Source of the DNA: Sphingomonas sp. CFBP 8760
Lineage (GTDB): Bacteria; Pseudomonadota; Alphaproteobacteria; Sphingomonadales; Sphingomonadaceae
Length of the DNA stretch: 64,000 bases
Direction of reading: 5' to 3'
NCBI RefSeq assembly: GCF_014841615.1
Contig: NZ_JACYUG010000001.1
Span: 372,001-436,000, forward strand
In this document: piece by piece, positions 27,612-36,336 of the stretch
Layout of the letters: every line of letters begins with the position of its first letter
How positions within the stretch are numbered: position 1 is the first letter of the stretch
Translations under genes and position numbers: made by a program
The notes under the pieces: generated by a model
The model's input: the letters and a program-made list of their open reading frames with translations, nothing else
What the model was told of the DNA's origin: nothing
Database searches by the model: none

Positions 27612-28613
27612 ATGGACCCCATACCGACGACGATGAAGGCGATCGACCCTGCGGAGCCGGGCGGGCCGGAGGTCTTGCGGCTGGTCGACCGGCCGGTGCC
27701 GCGGCCCGGCGCGGGCGAGGTGCTGATCCGCGTCGCCGCCGCCGGCGTCAATCGGCCGGAGGTGATGCAGCGTCAGGGAAAATATCCGCCGCCGCCGGGC
27801 GCGTCGTCGATCCTGGGGATGGAATTGTCGGGCACGATCGTGGCGGTCGGCGACGATGTGGAGCCGTTCCAGATCGGCCAGCCGGTATGCGCGCTGGTGA
27901 CGGGCGGCGCCTATGCCGAATATGCGGTCGCCCCGTTCGGGCAATGCCTGCCGGTGCCGGAGGCGGTGACGATGGCGGAGGCGGCGGCGCTGCCGGAGAC
28001 GCTGTTCACGGTGTGGACCAACCTGTTCGAGCGCGCCTATGCCGCCGAGGGCGACAGCGTGCTGGTGCATGGCGGCACATCGGGCATCGGCACGATGGCG
28101 ATCACGCTGGGCAAGTTGTTCGGCCTGAAGACGATCGTGACCGCGGGCAGCGACGACAAATGCGCCGCCGCCCGGCAACTGGGCGCGACCCATGCGATCA
28201 ACTACAAGACGGAGGATTTCGTCGAGCGGGTGAAGGCGATCACCGGGGGGCGCGGCGTCGATATCGTGCTGGACATGGTCGGCGGCGATTATGTGCCCCG
28301 CAACCTGCAATGCCTGGCGGAGGATGGCCGCCACGTGTCGATCGCGGTGCAGCGCGGGGCGTCGGCCGAAATTCCGCTGTTCGAGATGATGCGCCGCCGC
28401 CTGACGCTGACCGGATCGACGCTCCGCCCGCGCAGCGTGGCGTTCAAGTCGCTGGTCGCCGAGGAGATCGTGCGCACCGTGTGGCCGTTCGTGGAATCGG
28501 GGCAGTTGAAGCCGGTGATGGACCGCAGTTTCCCCTTCGCCGAGGCCCCCGCCGCCCACACCCGGATGGAGGCGGGCAACCATGTCGGCAAGATCGTGCT
28601 GACGATGGAGTAA
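27612..28613 (+). CDS. NAD(P)H-quinone oxidoreductase (PIG3/QOR-type, zinc-free MDR family)
   Basis: A 333-residue medium-chain reductase. The N-terminal GroES-like domain has VLIRVAAAGVNRPEVMQRQGKYPPPPG, typical of the PIG3 subgroup; the Rossmann domain has VHGGTSGIGTMAI for NADPH binding. No zinc-ligand cysteines are present, as expected for quinone reductases. The start at MDPIPTT precedes MKAIDPAEPG, the normal family beginning; MKAI itself is an alternative start. It probably reduces quinones or electrophilic enals. Confidence 0.92.
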   Translation: MDPIPTTMKAIDPAEPGGPEVLRLVDRPVPRPGAGEVLIRVAAAGVNRPEVMQRQGKYPPPPGASSILGMELSGTIVAVGDDVEPFQIGQPVCALVTGGAYAEYAVAPFGQCLPVPEAVTMAEAAALPETLFTVWTNLFERAYAAEGDSVLVHGGTSGIGTMAITLGKLFGLKTIVTAGSDDKCAAARQLGATHAINYKTEDFVERVKAITGGRGVDIVLDMVGGDYVPRNLQCLAEDGRHVSIAVQRGASAEIPLFEMMRRRLTLTGSTLRPRSVAFKSLVAEEIVRTVWPFVESGQLKPVMDRSFPFAEAPAAHTRMEAGNHVGKIVLTME

Positions 28614-28790
28614 TCGGGGGGAGTAACTGGGACGTGATCGGGCGCGCGGCCGGTGCCGGCGGGCACGGCGGCGGCGCCCGACCGACCGGATGATCGGTGG
28701 CGGCCGAAGGCGGTGTCCCGCCGGGCGCCAACGGCTTTACCGCCCGCGCCTTGCCCCGAAGGCCGGTTCGCACTAAGTCCGTATCACGTG

Positions 28791-28823
28791 TGGCCGCTCC
28801 GGAAAGGGGCGGCCCTTTCTGTT
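28791..28823 (+). terminator. Hairpin upstream of trcR (terminator or leader)
   Basis: GGCCGCTCC pairs with GGGGCGGCC (one G-T pair) around a short loop and is followed by CTTTCTGTTT. It may end transcription from the quinone oxidoreductase gene 180 bp upstream, or lie in the trcR leader as an attenuator. Confidence 0.5.
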
Positions 28824-28841
28824 TATACGGAGTCTGCCCCC

Positions 28842-29525
28842 GTGGCCCAGCCCCTGATGCCCCATGCGACCGCTTCCTGGCTGGTCGACAACACCTCGCT
28901 CTCGTTCGAGCAGATCGCCGAGTTCTGCGGCCTCCACATCCTGGAGGTGCAGGCGATCGCCGACGATACCGCCGCGACCAAGCTGACCGGCCGCGATCCG
29001 GTGCGCGCGCACGAGGTGACGCAGGACGAGATCGACAAGGGTCAGGCCGACCCCGAATACCGCCTGAAGATGACCAAGGGGCCGGAACAGGTCCGCCGTA
29101 CCAAGGGCCCGCGCTATACCCCGGTGTCGAAACGGCAGGACAAGCCGGACGGCATCGCCTGGATCATCCGCAACCATCCGGAAATCACCGACGGCGCGAT
29201 CGGCAACCTGATCGGCACCACCCGCACCACCATCGCCGCGATCCGCGACCGCAGCCACTGGAACATCGGCAACATCACGCCGAAGGACCCGGTGACGCTG
29301 GGCCTGACGACGCAGCGCGAACTGGACGCCGCGGTGTCGAAGGCCGCCAAGGCGACCGGCGGCGATGCGCAGCCGACCGATACCCGGCTGGAGGGTGACC
29401 GCGAGGCGCTGATCGCGCAGTTGCAGGCGGAGCGCACCAATGCCGTGCGCGACCCCGACGCCGGCCCGCAGGGCGATGCGGCGTCGCAGGCACGCGCGCT
29501 GTTCGAGGACCCGTTCCGCCGCTGA
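28842..29525 (+). CDS. trcR: Cell-cycle transcriptional regulator TrcR (DUF1013)
   Basis: A 227-residue DUF1013 protein: LPHATASWLVDN-like N-terminus, SFEQIAEFCGLHILEVQAIAD, and the central GIAWIIRNHPEITDGAIGNLIGTT split over a helix-turn-helix-like region, IRDRSHWNIGNI, then a polar tail. In Caulobacter the homologue is a cell-cycle transcription factor of the CtrA/GcrA network. The start is GTG at 28842 (family start MAQPLMP) with ACGGAG 9 nt upstream, rather than the ATG five codons later. A good terminator follows. Confidence 0.93.
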   Translation: MAQPLMPHATASWLVDNTSLSFEQIAEFCGLHILEVQAIADDTAATKLTGRDPVRAHEVTQDEIDKGQADPEYRLKMTKGPEQVRRTKGPRYTPVSKRQDKPDGIAWIIRNHPEITDGAIGNLIGTTRTTIAAIRDRSHWNIGNITPKDPVTLGLTTQRELDAAVSKAAKATGGDAQPTDTRLEGDREALIAQLQAERTNAVRDPDAGPQGDAASQARALFEDPFRR

Positions 29526-29528
29526 TCC

Positions 29529-29554
29529 GAAGGGGGCCACGGCCCCCTTCTTTT
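29529..29554 (+). terminator. Rho-independent terminator of trcR
   Basis: GAAGGGGGCC and GGCCCCCTTC form a perfect 10-bp stem, followed by TTTT. It begins 3 nt after the trcR stop. Confidence 0.85.
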
Positions 29555-29592
29555 CATCCCCGTTGCACCGCGCCGCGACGTTGCTTACACCA

Positions 29593-31293
29593 ATGTCAAT
29601 GAGCACCGAATCTCCCTGGATCGACCATTATCGCCACCCCACGCGGTGGGATGAACCGATCCCGGTGCAGACGATGGTGACGTTGTTCGAGGCATCGGCC
29701 GCGCGGCGCGGGGCGGCGCCGCTGATTGACTTTCTCGGCCGCCGCTACAGCTATGCCGAGACGCTGGACGGCGCGCGGCGCGTGGCGTGCGGGCTGGCGG
29801 CGATGGGATACGGCCCCGGCGATCGCATCGGCCTGTTCCTGCCCAACGTGCCGCATTACGTCGCCGCCTATTATGGCGCGCTGATGCTGGGGGCGACGGT
29901 GGTGAACTTCTCGCCGCTGTATTCGGCCGGCGAACTGGCGGATCAGGTCAACGATTCCGGCACGCGGCTGCTGTTCACGCTGTCCGCCAGCGCGCTGTTG
30001 CCGACCGCGATCCAGGTGCTGGAGCGCAGCGGGCTGGAACGGCTGGTGGTCGGCTCGATCGCCGGCGCGCTGCCGCCGGCCAAGTCGCTGGTCTATCGCC
30101 TGTTCCGTCGACGCGAGATCGCGCCGCGCCCCGACGATCCCCGCATCGTCGCGTTTTCGGCGCTGATCGCGAACAAGGGCACCTGCACCGTGCCGGCGAT
30201 CGATCCGGACCGCGACATCGCGCTGATCCAGTATACCGGCGGCACCACCGGCACGCCCAAAGGCGCGATGCTGACCCATGCCAATCTGGCCGCGAACGCC
30301 GAACAGGTCGCGCGGCTGGACCCCGATCGCGGTACCGGCGTCGATCGCATCCTGGGGGTGCTGCCGCTGTTCCACGTCTTCGCCAACACCTGCGTGCTGA
30401 ACCGCACGGTGCTGACCGGCGGCGAGATCGTGATGCTGCCCCGGTTCGATGCCGGGCAGACGCTGGCGGCGCTGGCGCGCACCGGCGCGACCACCCTGCC
30501 CGGCGTGCCGACGATGTACCGGGCGCTGATCGACCACCCGCGCGCCGCCGCCGCCGATTTCTCGTCATTGCGCGTCTGCGTGTCGGGCGGGGCGCCGCTG
30601 CCGCTGGAGTTGAAGCAACGGTTCGAGGCGGTCACCGGCGCGACGCTGGTCGAAGGCTATGGCCTGTCCGAAAGTGCGGGCGTGGTATCCAGCAATCCCT
30701 ATTTCGCGGAAGGGCGCACCGGATCGATCGGACAACCCATCCCCGGCACCGAGGTGAGGCTGGTCGACAAGGAAGACCCGACCCGGCCGGTCGCCGCCGG
30801 GGAGCCGGGCGAGATCGTCATCGCCGGCCCGCAGATCATGCTGGGATACTGGCAACGGCCCGAGGTGGACGACACGACGTTCGTCGTCGATCGCGACGGC
30901 CGGCGCTGGTTGCGGACGGGGGATGTCGGGGAGATCGACGCGGATGGCTTCATCCGGATCGTCGACCGGCTGAAGGACATGATCGCGGTGAGCGGGTTCA
31001 AGGTGTTCCCCAGCCAGATCGAGGCGGTGTTGCACCATCATCCCGCGATCAGGGAGGTGCTGGTGGTCGGGCTGCCCGATCCCTATCGAGGGGAAGCGCC
31101 CCATGCCTATGTCACCGTCGCGGACGATCAGGCGATCACCGGCGAGGCGTTGCGCGAGTGGCTCAATCCGCAACTGGGCCGGCATGAGCGGGTCGACCGG
31201 GTGGTGATCCGCGCCGCGCTGCCGAAGACGATGATCGGCAAGCTGAGCCGCAAGGACCTGCTGGCCGACATCGCGGCGGAACGCGGCTTGTAA
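29593..31293 (+). CDS. fadD: Long-chain fatty acid-CoA ligase (AMP-forming)
   Basis: A 566-residue acyl-CoA synthetase that activates fatty acids through an acyl-AMP. Core motifs: A3 YTGGTTGTPKGAMLTH, A5 EGYGLSESAG, A7 LRTGDVGEIDADGF, A8 RLKDMIAVSGFKVFPS and the A10 lysine in KTMIGKLSRKDL. Length and N-terminal WIDHYRHPTRWDEP match bacterial FadD. Starts: ATG 29593 chosen, another ATG two codons later. Monocistronic, convergent with the repeat-protein gene. Confidence 0.93.
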   Translation: MSMSTESPWIDHYRHPTRWDEPIPVQTMVTLFEASAARRGAAPLIDFLGRRYSYAETLDGARRVACGLAAMGYGPGDRIGLFLPNVPHYVAAYYGALMLGATVVNFSPLYSAGELADQVNDSGTRLLFTLSASALLPTAIQVLERSGLERLVVGSIAGALPPAKSLVYRLFRRREIAPRPDDPRIVAFSALIANKGTCTVPAIDPDRDIALIQYTGGTTGTPKGAMLTHANLAANAEQVARLDPDRGTGVDRILGVLPLFHVFANTCVLNRTVLTGGEIVMLPRFDAGQTLAALARTGATTLPGVPTMYRALIDHPRAAAADFSSLRVCVSGGAPLPLELKQRFEAVTGATLVEGYGLSESAGVVSSNPYFAEGRTGSIGQPIPGTEVRLVDKEDPTRPVAAGEPGEIVIAGPQIMLGYWQRPEVDDTTFVVDRDGRRWLRTGDVGEIDADGFIRIVDRLKDMIAVSGFKVFPSQIEAVLHHHPAIREVLVVGLPDPYRGEAPHAYVTVADDQAITGEALREWLNPQLGRHERVDRVVIRAALPKTMIGKLSRKDLLADIAAERGL

Positions 31294-31307
31294 GTCTATC
31301 AAATACG

Positions 31308-31344
31308 CGAACCGTGCCCCCGCATTGGGCGGGAACACGGTTCG
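31308..31344. terminator. Hairpin between convergent fadD and repeat-protein genes
   Basis: CGAACCGTG pairs with CACGGTTCG, with an inner CCCGC/GCGGG stem, 14 bp in all. No T-run follows. It is positioned to end both convergent transcripts. Confidence 0.6.
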
Positions 31345-31397
31345 GACGTATCGGCTATCGGATCGACACGGCGGCCTATGCCACCGGCCGAAACCGA

Positions 31398-31856
31398 TCA
31401 GCGCGGCGGCGTGCCGGGGCTGGTCGTGGTCGGCGTGCCGGGCGCGTCGCCCATCGTGCCGGTCGTACCCATCGTTCCCGTGGTGCCGGGCGTTCCCATC
31501 GTCCCGCCCATGGTCCCGGCCGTGCCGGTGCCCATGGTGCCGCTCGGATCGGTGGGCGTCGTGGTGCCCGTGCCGGCCGAACCGGGGCGGCGGGTACGGT
31601 TGGTCGAACGCTGGCCGTTACGGTTGCCGGTGGTCGACCGCACCGACGAGTCCGGCGTGCCGGGATTCACTTGGGTGGAACCCATAGTGCCAGGGGTCGA
31701 TCCGGCATTGTCGATTGTCTGGCCGGCCGTCGGCATACCGGTGCTGCCCATGGTGCCCGTGGTCGTGCCGTTCGTAGGCGATGTCGGCATGGTCTGGGCA
31801 AATGCTGCGGCAGGAATCAAGAGTCCAACGGCGATCGCCGGCAGATGAATACGCAT
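31398..31856 (-). CDS. Secreted low-complexity Gly/Thr/Met-repeat protein
   Basis: A 152-residue protein with a good signal peptide (MRIHLPAIAVGLLIPAAAFAQ). The mature part is almost only Gly, Thr, Pro, Ser, Met and Asn, built from degenerate GTMG / TMGTT units, with a basic middle (about 75-92, NRNGQRSTNRTRRP). No domain is recognised; it should be intrinsically disordered in the periplasm. AGGAGAG sits just before the ATG, and a perfect EcfG-type promoter lies 30 nt upstream, so expression under general stress is likely. The opposite strand has a Pro/Val-rich open frame, an artefact of the repeat. Confidence 0.75.
   Translation of the reverse strand: MRIHLPAIAVGLLIPAAAFAQTMPTSPTNGTTTGTMGSTGMPTAGQTIDNAGSTPGTMGSTQVNPGTPDSSVRSTTGNRNGQRSTNRTRRPGSAGTGTTTPTDPSGTMGTGTAGTMGGTMGTPGTTGTMGTTGTMGDAPGTPTTTSPGTPPR
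31400..31580. repeat. Degenerate short-period repeat inside the Gly/Thr/Met-rich gene
   Basis: Variants of the 9- to 15-nt unit CCCATCGTGCCGGTC and CCCATGGTGCCG recur about a dozen times on the plus strand, coding GTMG-like units on the minus strand. Such DNA can change length by slippage. Confidence 0.7.
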
Positions 31857-31886
31857 GGTTTCTCTCCTGTATATTGTAAGAAGCCA

Positions 31887-31911
31887 AACGTATCTGATAG
31901 TTAACCGTTCC
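31887..31911 (-). promoter_or_regulatory. Consensus EcfG-type general stress promoter
   Basis: On the minus strand GGAAC is followed after exactly 16 nt by CGTTT, the full consensus of sigma EcfG promoters in alphaproteobacteria. It ends 30 nt before the start codon of the secreted repeat protein, so the leader would be about 25 nt. Confidence 0.75.
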
Positions 31912-31916
31912 GTCTA

Positions 31917-32984
31917 TTATCCGCACTGGGCGCGGTGGAGCAACGCCTGGTCGGCCAAGACCAGTGCGACCATCGCTTCCACCACCGGTACGCCGCGAAT
32001 GCCGACACAGGGATCATGACGGCCACGCGTCGCGATTTCCGCCGCCGCGCCGTCGCGGGTGATGGTTTCCACCGGGGTCAGGATCGAACTGGTCGGCTTG
32101 AACGCGACCCGGAGCCGGATCGGCTGACCGGTGGCGATGCCGCCCGCGATCCCGCCGGCATGGTTGGCGAGGAATTCGGGTGCATCGGCGCCGGGTCGCA
32201 TCGGATCGGCGTTCTGCTCGCCCGACAGCGCGGCGGCGGCGAACCCGTCGCCGATCTCCACCCCCTTCACCGCATTGATCCCCATGCAGGCGGCGGCCAG
32301 TTCGGCATCCAGCTTGGCATAAAGCGGCGCGCCCCAGCCGGCCGGCACCCCGGTCGCCTCGCACGCCACCACCGCCCCCAGCGACGATCCAGCCTTACGC
32401 GCGGTATCGACCAGTTCCTCCCAGCGGCGAGCCGCCACGGGATCGGGGCAGAAGAACGGGTTGCGATCGATTTCGGCCGGATCGAACGCGGCGGGATCGA
32501 TCGCGTCGCCGCCGATCGCCTCCACCCATGCCCGCACCCGCACCTGCGGGATCACCAGCCGCGCCACGGCGCCGGCCGCCACGCGCGACGCGGTTTCTCG
32601 CGCCGACGAGCGACCGCCACCGCGATGGTCGCGAAACCCGTATTTCGCGTCATAGGCGTAATCAGCATGGCCGGGGCGATAGGCCTTGGCGACCTCCGAA
32701 TAATCCTTCGATCGCTGGTCGACATTCTCGATCATCAGGCTGATCGGCGTACCCGTCGTCCGCCCCTCGAACACGCCGGACAGGATGCGCACCGCATCCG
32801 GTTCACGCCGCTGCGTGGTGAAGCGCGAGGTGCCGGGGCGGCGGCGGTCCAGCCATGGCTGGATATCGCCTTCCGTCAGCGCGATCCCCGGCGGACACCC
32901 GTCGACCACCACGCCGATCGCCGGGCCATGGCTTTCGCCCCACGTCGTGAAGCGCAGGACGCGGCCGAAGCTGTTCCAGCTCAT
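31917..32984 (-). CDS. aroC: Chorismate synthase
   Basis: A 355-residue enzyme converting EPSP to chorismate with reduced FMN. Family signatures: [20 protein letters not shown] at the N-terminus, [15 protein letters not shown] and [19 protein letters not shown], and [16 protein letters not shown]. The start at MSWNSFG overlaps the DUF2442 stop by 4 nt (ATGA). It is the last gene of a leftward operon with fabI and two small genes; the association of aroC with fabI is seen in other alphaproteobacteria, but the two inserts are unusual. Confidence 0.97.
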   Translation of the reverse strand: MSWNSFGRVLRFTTWGESHGPAIGVVVDGCPPGIALTEGDIQPWLDRRRPGTSRFTTQRREPDAVRILSGVFEGRTTGTPISLMIENVDQRSKDYSEVAKAYRPGHADYAYDAKYGFRDHRGGGRSSARETASRVAAGAVARLVIPQVRVRAWVEAIGGDAIDPAAFDPAEIDRNPFFCPDPVAARRWEELVDTARKAGSSLGAVVACEATGVPAGWGAPLYAKLDAELAAACMGINAVKGVEIGDGFAAAALSGEQNADPMRPGADAPEFLANHAGGIAGGIATGQPIRLRVAFKPTSSILTPVETITRDGAAAEIATRGRHDPCVGIRGVPVVEAMVALVLADQALLHRAQCG

Positions 32985-33235
32985 GCGGCGCGCGATGCCG
33001 CGCGGGTCATGTCGCCGCGCCCCGCCAGGATGCCGGCGATCGAGATATCCTCGTCGAGCACTTCCCAATGCAGCCCGCCAGCACTGATCTCGACCTGCCG
33101 CCGCGCCTCGGCCGAACCATGGAGCAGGCGGGGAAACCACGCCAGGGGCACACCTACGGTGCGGCCATCCTCCAGCCTTACCCACATCTGGTCGTCATCG
33201 AAATCGACGCTAAGCGCCCGTGCCGAAATGGTCAT
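32981..33235 (-). CDS. DUF2442 domain protein
   Basis: An 84-residue protein with the DUF2442 pattern: [21 protein letters not shown], then [20 protein letters not shown]. The function is not established; relatives usually sit directly after a DUF4160 gene, as here. The start overlaps the end of the DUF4160 gene by 26 nt and the stop overlaps the aroC start by 4 nt, so translation is coupled on both sides. The C-terminal tail ([12 protein letters not shown]) extends past the domain. Proposed role: partner of the DUF4160 protein. Confidence 0.85.
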   Translation of the reverse strand: MTISARALSVDFDDDQMWVRLEDGRTVGVPLAWFPRLLHGSAEARRQVEISAGGLHWEVLDEDISIAGILAGRGDMTRAASRAA

Positions 33236-33461
33236 GCCACGCTCCTTCAATTTCGTTCCGGCGTGCCTCGACAATGGCGGCGATCCACCGCCGGGTGCGG
33301 ACATCGAAGCCATTGTTATCGGCATAGGCCACCTCGGGGTAAAGCCATAGCTTCGCATCGACGCCATCTTTCAGGACATGGATGTGCAGCGGCTCCCGCG
33401 GATCGCCTTCGTTCGAGAAGAAGTAGAACCGGAATCCCCGTTCCCGAAAGACGACCGGCAT
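33210..33461 (-). CDS. DUF4160 domain protein
   Basis: An 83-residue protein with the DUF4160 signature GFRFYFFSNEGDPREPLHIHV at the N-terminus and a C-terminal helix with [16 protein letters not shown]. The family is uncharacterised and nearly always paired with DUF2442. The His-x-His motif and the small basic-acidic fold recall toxin-antitoxin-sized proteins, but no activity is known. ATG overlaps the fabI stop by one base (TAATG). Confidence 0.85.
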   Translation of the reverse strand: MPVVFRERGFRFYFFSNEGDPREPLHIHVLKDGVDAKLWLYPEVAYADNNGFDVRTRRWIAAIVEARRNEIEGAWHDHFGTGA

Positions 33462-34273
33462 TACGCCAGTGCGATGTCGGGCGCGTCCTCGGCCTTCATG
33501 CCGATCACGTTGTAGCCGGCATCGACATGATGGATCTCGCCGGTCACGCCGCTGGCGAGATCGGAGAGCATGTAGAGGCCAGCGCCGCCGACATCCTCGA
33601 TCGTCACGGTGCGGCGTAGCGGGCTGTTCAGCTCGTTCCATTTCAGGATGTAGTTGAAATCGCCGATGCCGCGCGCCGCCAGCGTCTGGATCGGGCCGGC
33701 GGAGATCGCGTTGATCCGGATGTTCTCCGGCCCCAGATCGACCGCGAGATACTTCACGCTGGTTTCCAGCGCCGCCTTGGCCACGCCCATGACGTTGTAA
33801 TGGGGAATGACCTTTTCCGCGCCATAATAGGTCAGCGTCAGGATCGAGCCGCCGTTCGGCATCATCCGGCGCGCGCGCTGTGCGACCGCGACCAGCGAAT
33901 AGGCGGAGATGTTCATCGTCATCAGGAAATTGTCGAGCGTGGTGTCGTAATAGCGACCGCGCAGCTGCGACTTGTCCGAAAAACCGATCGCGTGGACGAC
34001 GAAGTCGATCGTCGGCCATTCCTCGGCCAGCGCGGCGAACGTGGCATCGAGCGCCGCCATGTCCGACACGTCGCAATCGAACAGCCGCGCGGTGCCCAGT
34101 TGTTCGGCCAACGGGCGGACCCGCTTGGCCATCGCCTCTCCCTGATAGGAGAAGGCGAGTTCGGCCCCCGCCGCCGACAGGGACTTCGCGATCCCCCATG
34201 CCAGCGACTTGTCATTGGCGAGGCCCATGATGAGCCCCCGTTTGCCTGCCATCAATCCGTTCACGCGATCCAT
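33461..34273 (-). CDS. fabI: Enoyl-[acyl-carrier-protein] reductase (NADH) FabI
   Basis: A 270-residue SDR-family enoyl reductase performing the last step of fatty acid elongation. Signatures: GLIMGLANDKSLAWGIA for NADH binding, the Y-x6-K catalytic pair in HYNVMGVAKAALE, INAISAGPIQTLAARGI and YNVIGM at the end. The start MDRVNGLM is in the normal range. The gene is preceded by yihY (4-nt gap) and followed, overlapping, by DUF4160. As the only enoyl reductase in view, it is probably essential. Confidence 0.97.
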   Translation of the reverse strand: MDRVNGLMAGKRGLIMGLANDKSLAWGIAKSLSAAGAELAFSYQGEAMAKRVRPLAEQLGTARLFDCDVSDMAALDATFAALAEEWPTIDFVVHAIGFSDKSQLRGRYYDTTLDNFLMTMNISAYSLVAVAQRARRMMPNGGSILTLTYYGAEKVIPHYNVMGVAKAALETSVKYLAVDLGPENIRINAISAGPIQTLAARGIGDFNYILKWNELNSPLRRTVTIEDVGGAGLYMLSDLASGVTGEIHHVDAGYNVIGMKAEDAPDIALA

Positions 34274-34277
34274 CGCC

Positions 34278-35231
34278 CTATGCCGTCACTTGTGCCGTTG
34301 TTATCGGGGCATCGTGTAGCGCCGCTTCGGGCGGTTCCGCCAGTGCCGCGTTCAAATGCGCACCGAAAACCAGCCCCAACCCGATGATATAGAAGAACAG
34401 CAGCATCACGATGACGCCCGCCAGACTGCCATAGGTGAGATCGTATCCGCCCAGTTGCGCCAGCGCGACCGGCAGCAGCGCGGTCATGCTGACCCACCAG
34501 ATCGTCGTGAAGGCGGCACCCGGCCATTTGCGGCTGTCGGTGTAGCGATACTTGGACGGGGTCACCGAATAGAACAGCATGTACAGCGCGCCGAACATGA
34601 TGAGCCCGGGAATGAAGCGGGCCAGCCCGATCAGCCCGACCCAGTCCTGCGCGAACGGCAGCAGGCGATAGACGAACTGTTCCGCCGCGGTCAGCAGCCC
34701 CTGCGCCAGGAACGAGAACAGCGCGACGACGACCGAGAGGATGATGACCCCGGCCGACGACAGCCGCGATTTCCAGAAGGCGGCGGTCGCCTTCAGCCCA
34801 TAGGCGCGGTGGAAGATGTCGCGGATCGTCTCGACGAAGCCGCTGACCGTCCACAGGCCGACCAGCCCCCCCAGCCACAGCAGATTGCCGGTCCGCGCCG
34901 CCAGCACGTCCGCGATCGGCTTTTGCAGCAGCGCGGCGACATCGGGCGGCAGGACATGCAGGAAGCCGTTGACGGCGCGGATCGTCTCCTCGCTCTGCCC
35001 CAGCAGCGACAGCAGCGCCGCCGCGGTGATGAAGAACGGGAACAGCGTCATCAACGCCAGATAGGCGAGGTTGCCGGCATGGGTGAAACCGTCGTTAAAC
35101 ACGCCGATCGCGGCGCGCTTCATCACCTCGAACGCGTAGCTGCCCGGCCGCACCTTGGCCAGCTGGCGGTCGAAGCGCGCCCGCGTGCCGTGCCGGCTGC
35201 GCGATTCGGGGGTAAGGTCATCATCGTCCAC
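34278..35231 (-). CDS. YihY/virulence factor BrkB family inner-membrane protein
   Basis: A 317-residue protein with about six membrane helices and the family motif FNDGFTHAGNLAYLALMTLFPF, then VRAARTGNLLWLG-like and TPSKYRYTDSRKWPGAAFTT. Function remains unknown; it was earlier mistaken for RNase BN. The start is likely GTG at 35231, just after the dnaJ-like stop (8 nt gap); the frame is open further upstream inside dnaJ. The acidic N-terminus (VDDDDLTPESRS) is cytoplasmic. The gene joins dnaJ-like and fabI in one leftward run. Confidence 0.9.
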   Translation of the reverse strand: MDDDDLTPESRSRHGTRARFDRQLAKVRPGSYAFEVMKRAAIGVFNDGFTHAGNLAYLALMTLFPFFITAAALLSLLGQSEETIRAVNGFLHVLPPDVAALLQKPIADVLAARTGNLLWLGGLVGLWTVSGFVETIRDIFHRAYGLKATAAFWKSRLSSAGVIILSVVVALFSFLAQGLLTAAEQFVYRLLPFAQDWVGLIGLARFIPGLIMFGALYMLFYSVTPSKYRYTDSRKWPGAAFTTIWWVSMTALLPVALAQLGGYDLTYGSLAGVIVMLLFFYIIGLGLVFGAHLNAALAEPPEAALHDAPITTAQVTA

Positions 35232-35238
35232 GAGGCGT

Positions 35239-36195
35239 TCAGACGCCCATGGCCGCCCGCGGGTTCCCCTTGTCGCGTCCCGGCCACCCCTCGACGAAGC
35301 CGCGCAGCGCCGCATCGTCGGCGGGCAATTCGACCATCAGCGTGACGAGCTGGTCGCCGCGCTCGCCGCCCTTGCGGGGAAAACCCTTGCCTTTCAACCG
35401 CAGGACCCGGCCCGAGCTGGTGCCGGCGGGAATGGTGAGCATCACCGGATTATCCACGGTCGGCGCCTTCACCTTGCCGCCCAGCACCGCCTCCGCCAGC
35501 GAGATCGGCAGGTTCAGGCGGATATCGTCGCCGTCCCGCTCGAAGAAGCGGTGCGGCTGGATATCGATCGTGACGATCGCGTCGCCCGCGCCGCCCGGCC
35601 CCGGATCGCCCTTGCCCGACAGGCGCATCTGCGTGCCGGACTGGACGCCGGCGGGCAGCTTGACCTCGATCGCCTTGCCGTCGCCCAGCGTCACCCGCTG
35701 CGGCGCGAGCGTGGCGGCATCGGTGAACGACACCTGCAACCGGTACTGGACGTCCGCGCCCTTGGGCAGGGGCTGGCGTCGCCCGAACCCGCCCTGGAAG
35801 CCACCGCGCGGCGCGCCGCCACCGCCGCCGCCGAACAGCCCCTCGAAAATGTCGCTCATATCGGCGCCGTCGCCGCCGAAGTCGAAGCCCTGCGGCCGGG
35901 CACCGGGCCCCGGGCCATAGCCGGGGCGGCCGCCGGCCGGGCCACCGCCGCCGAAGCCGAACGGCGCGGCGGGATTGCCATCGCCGTCGATCTCGCCCCG
36001 GTCGAAACGGGCGCGCTTGTCCTTGTCGGACAGCAGGTCATAGGCGTTGGTGACCTGGCTGAACCGTTCCGCCGCCTTCGGATTGTCGCGATTGCGGTCG
36101 GGGTGCAGCTCCTTGGCGAGCTTGCGATAGGCTTTCTTGATATCGGCCTCGGCCGCCGTTCGGGCGACGCCGAGGGTCTTGTAGGGATCGGCCAT
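35239..36195 (-). CDS. DnaJ-like co-chaperone (CbpA type, no zinc finger)
   Basis: A 318-residue J-domain protein. Residues 1-70 hold the J domain with the HPD motif in KELHPDRNRDNP. A Gly/Phe-rich linker (about 80-145, with GFGGGGPAGGRPGYGPGP) follows, then two C-terminal beta domains with RVTLGDGKAIEVKLPAGV. The CxxCxGxG zinc motif of DnaJ is absent, so it is the CbpA/DjlA-like class that stimulates DnaK. It heads the leftward operon leading to aroC. Confidence 0.92.
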   Translation of the reverse strand: MADPYKTLGVARTAAEADIKKAYRKLAKELHPDRNRDNPKAAERFSQVTNAYDLLSDKDKRARFDRGEIDGDGNPAAPFGFGGGGPAGGRPGYGPGPGARPQGFDFGGDGADMSDIFEGLFGGGGGGAPRGGFQGGFGRRQPLPKGADVQYRLQVSFTDAATLAPQRVTLGDGKAIEVKLPAGVQSGTQMRLSGKGDPGPGGAGDAIVTIDIQPHRFFERDGDDIRLNLPISLAEAVLGGKVKAPTVDNPVMLTIPAGTSSGRVLRLKGKGFPRKGGERGDQLVTLMVELPADDAALRGFVEGWPGRDKGNPRAAMGV

Positions 36196-36336
36196 TCACG
36201 CGTCCTTGGTGTATTACCCGGCTATGTTGGTCGGCTATGTGGGGCAGCGCGCGGCACAGTGCAACGCACTTGCCGCCCCCCGATCGCGGACCCGTGCGTT
36301 ATGCCATGCGACGACATGGAACGTGGGAGAAAAAGC

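Noticed and set aside
31378..31848. Plus-strand Pro/Val-repeat frame resembling a collagen-like or elastin-like protein
   Set aside because: It is the complement of the Gly/Thr/Met repeat gene; only the minus strand has a signal peptide, ribosome site and promoter.
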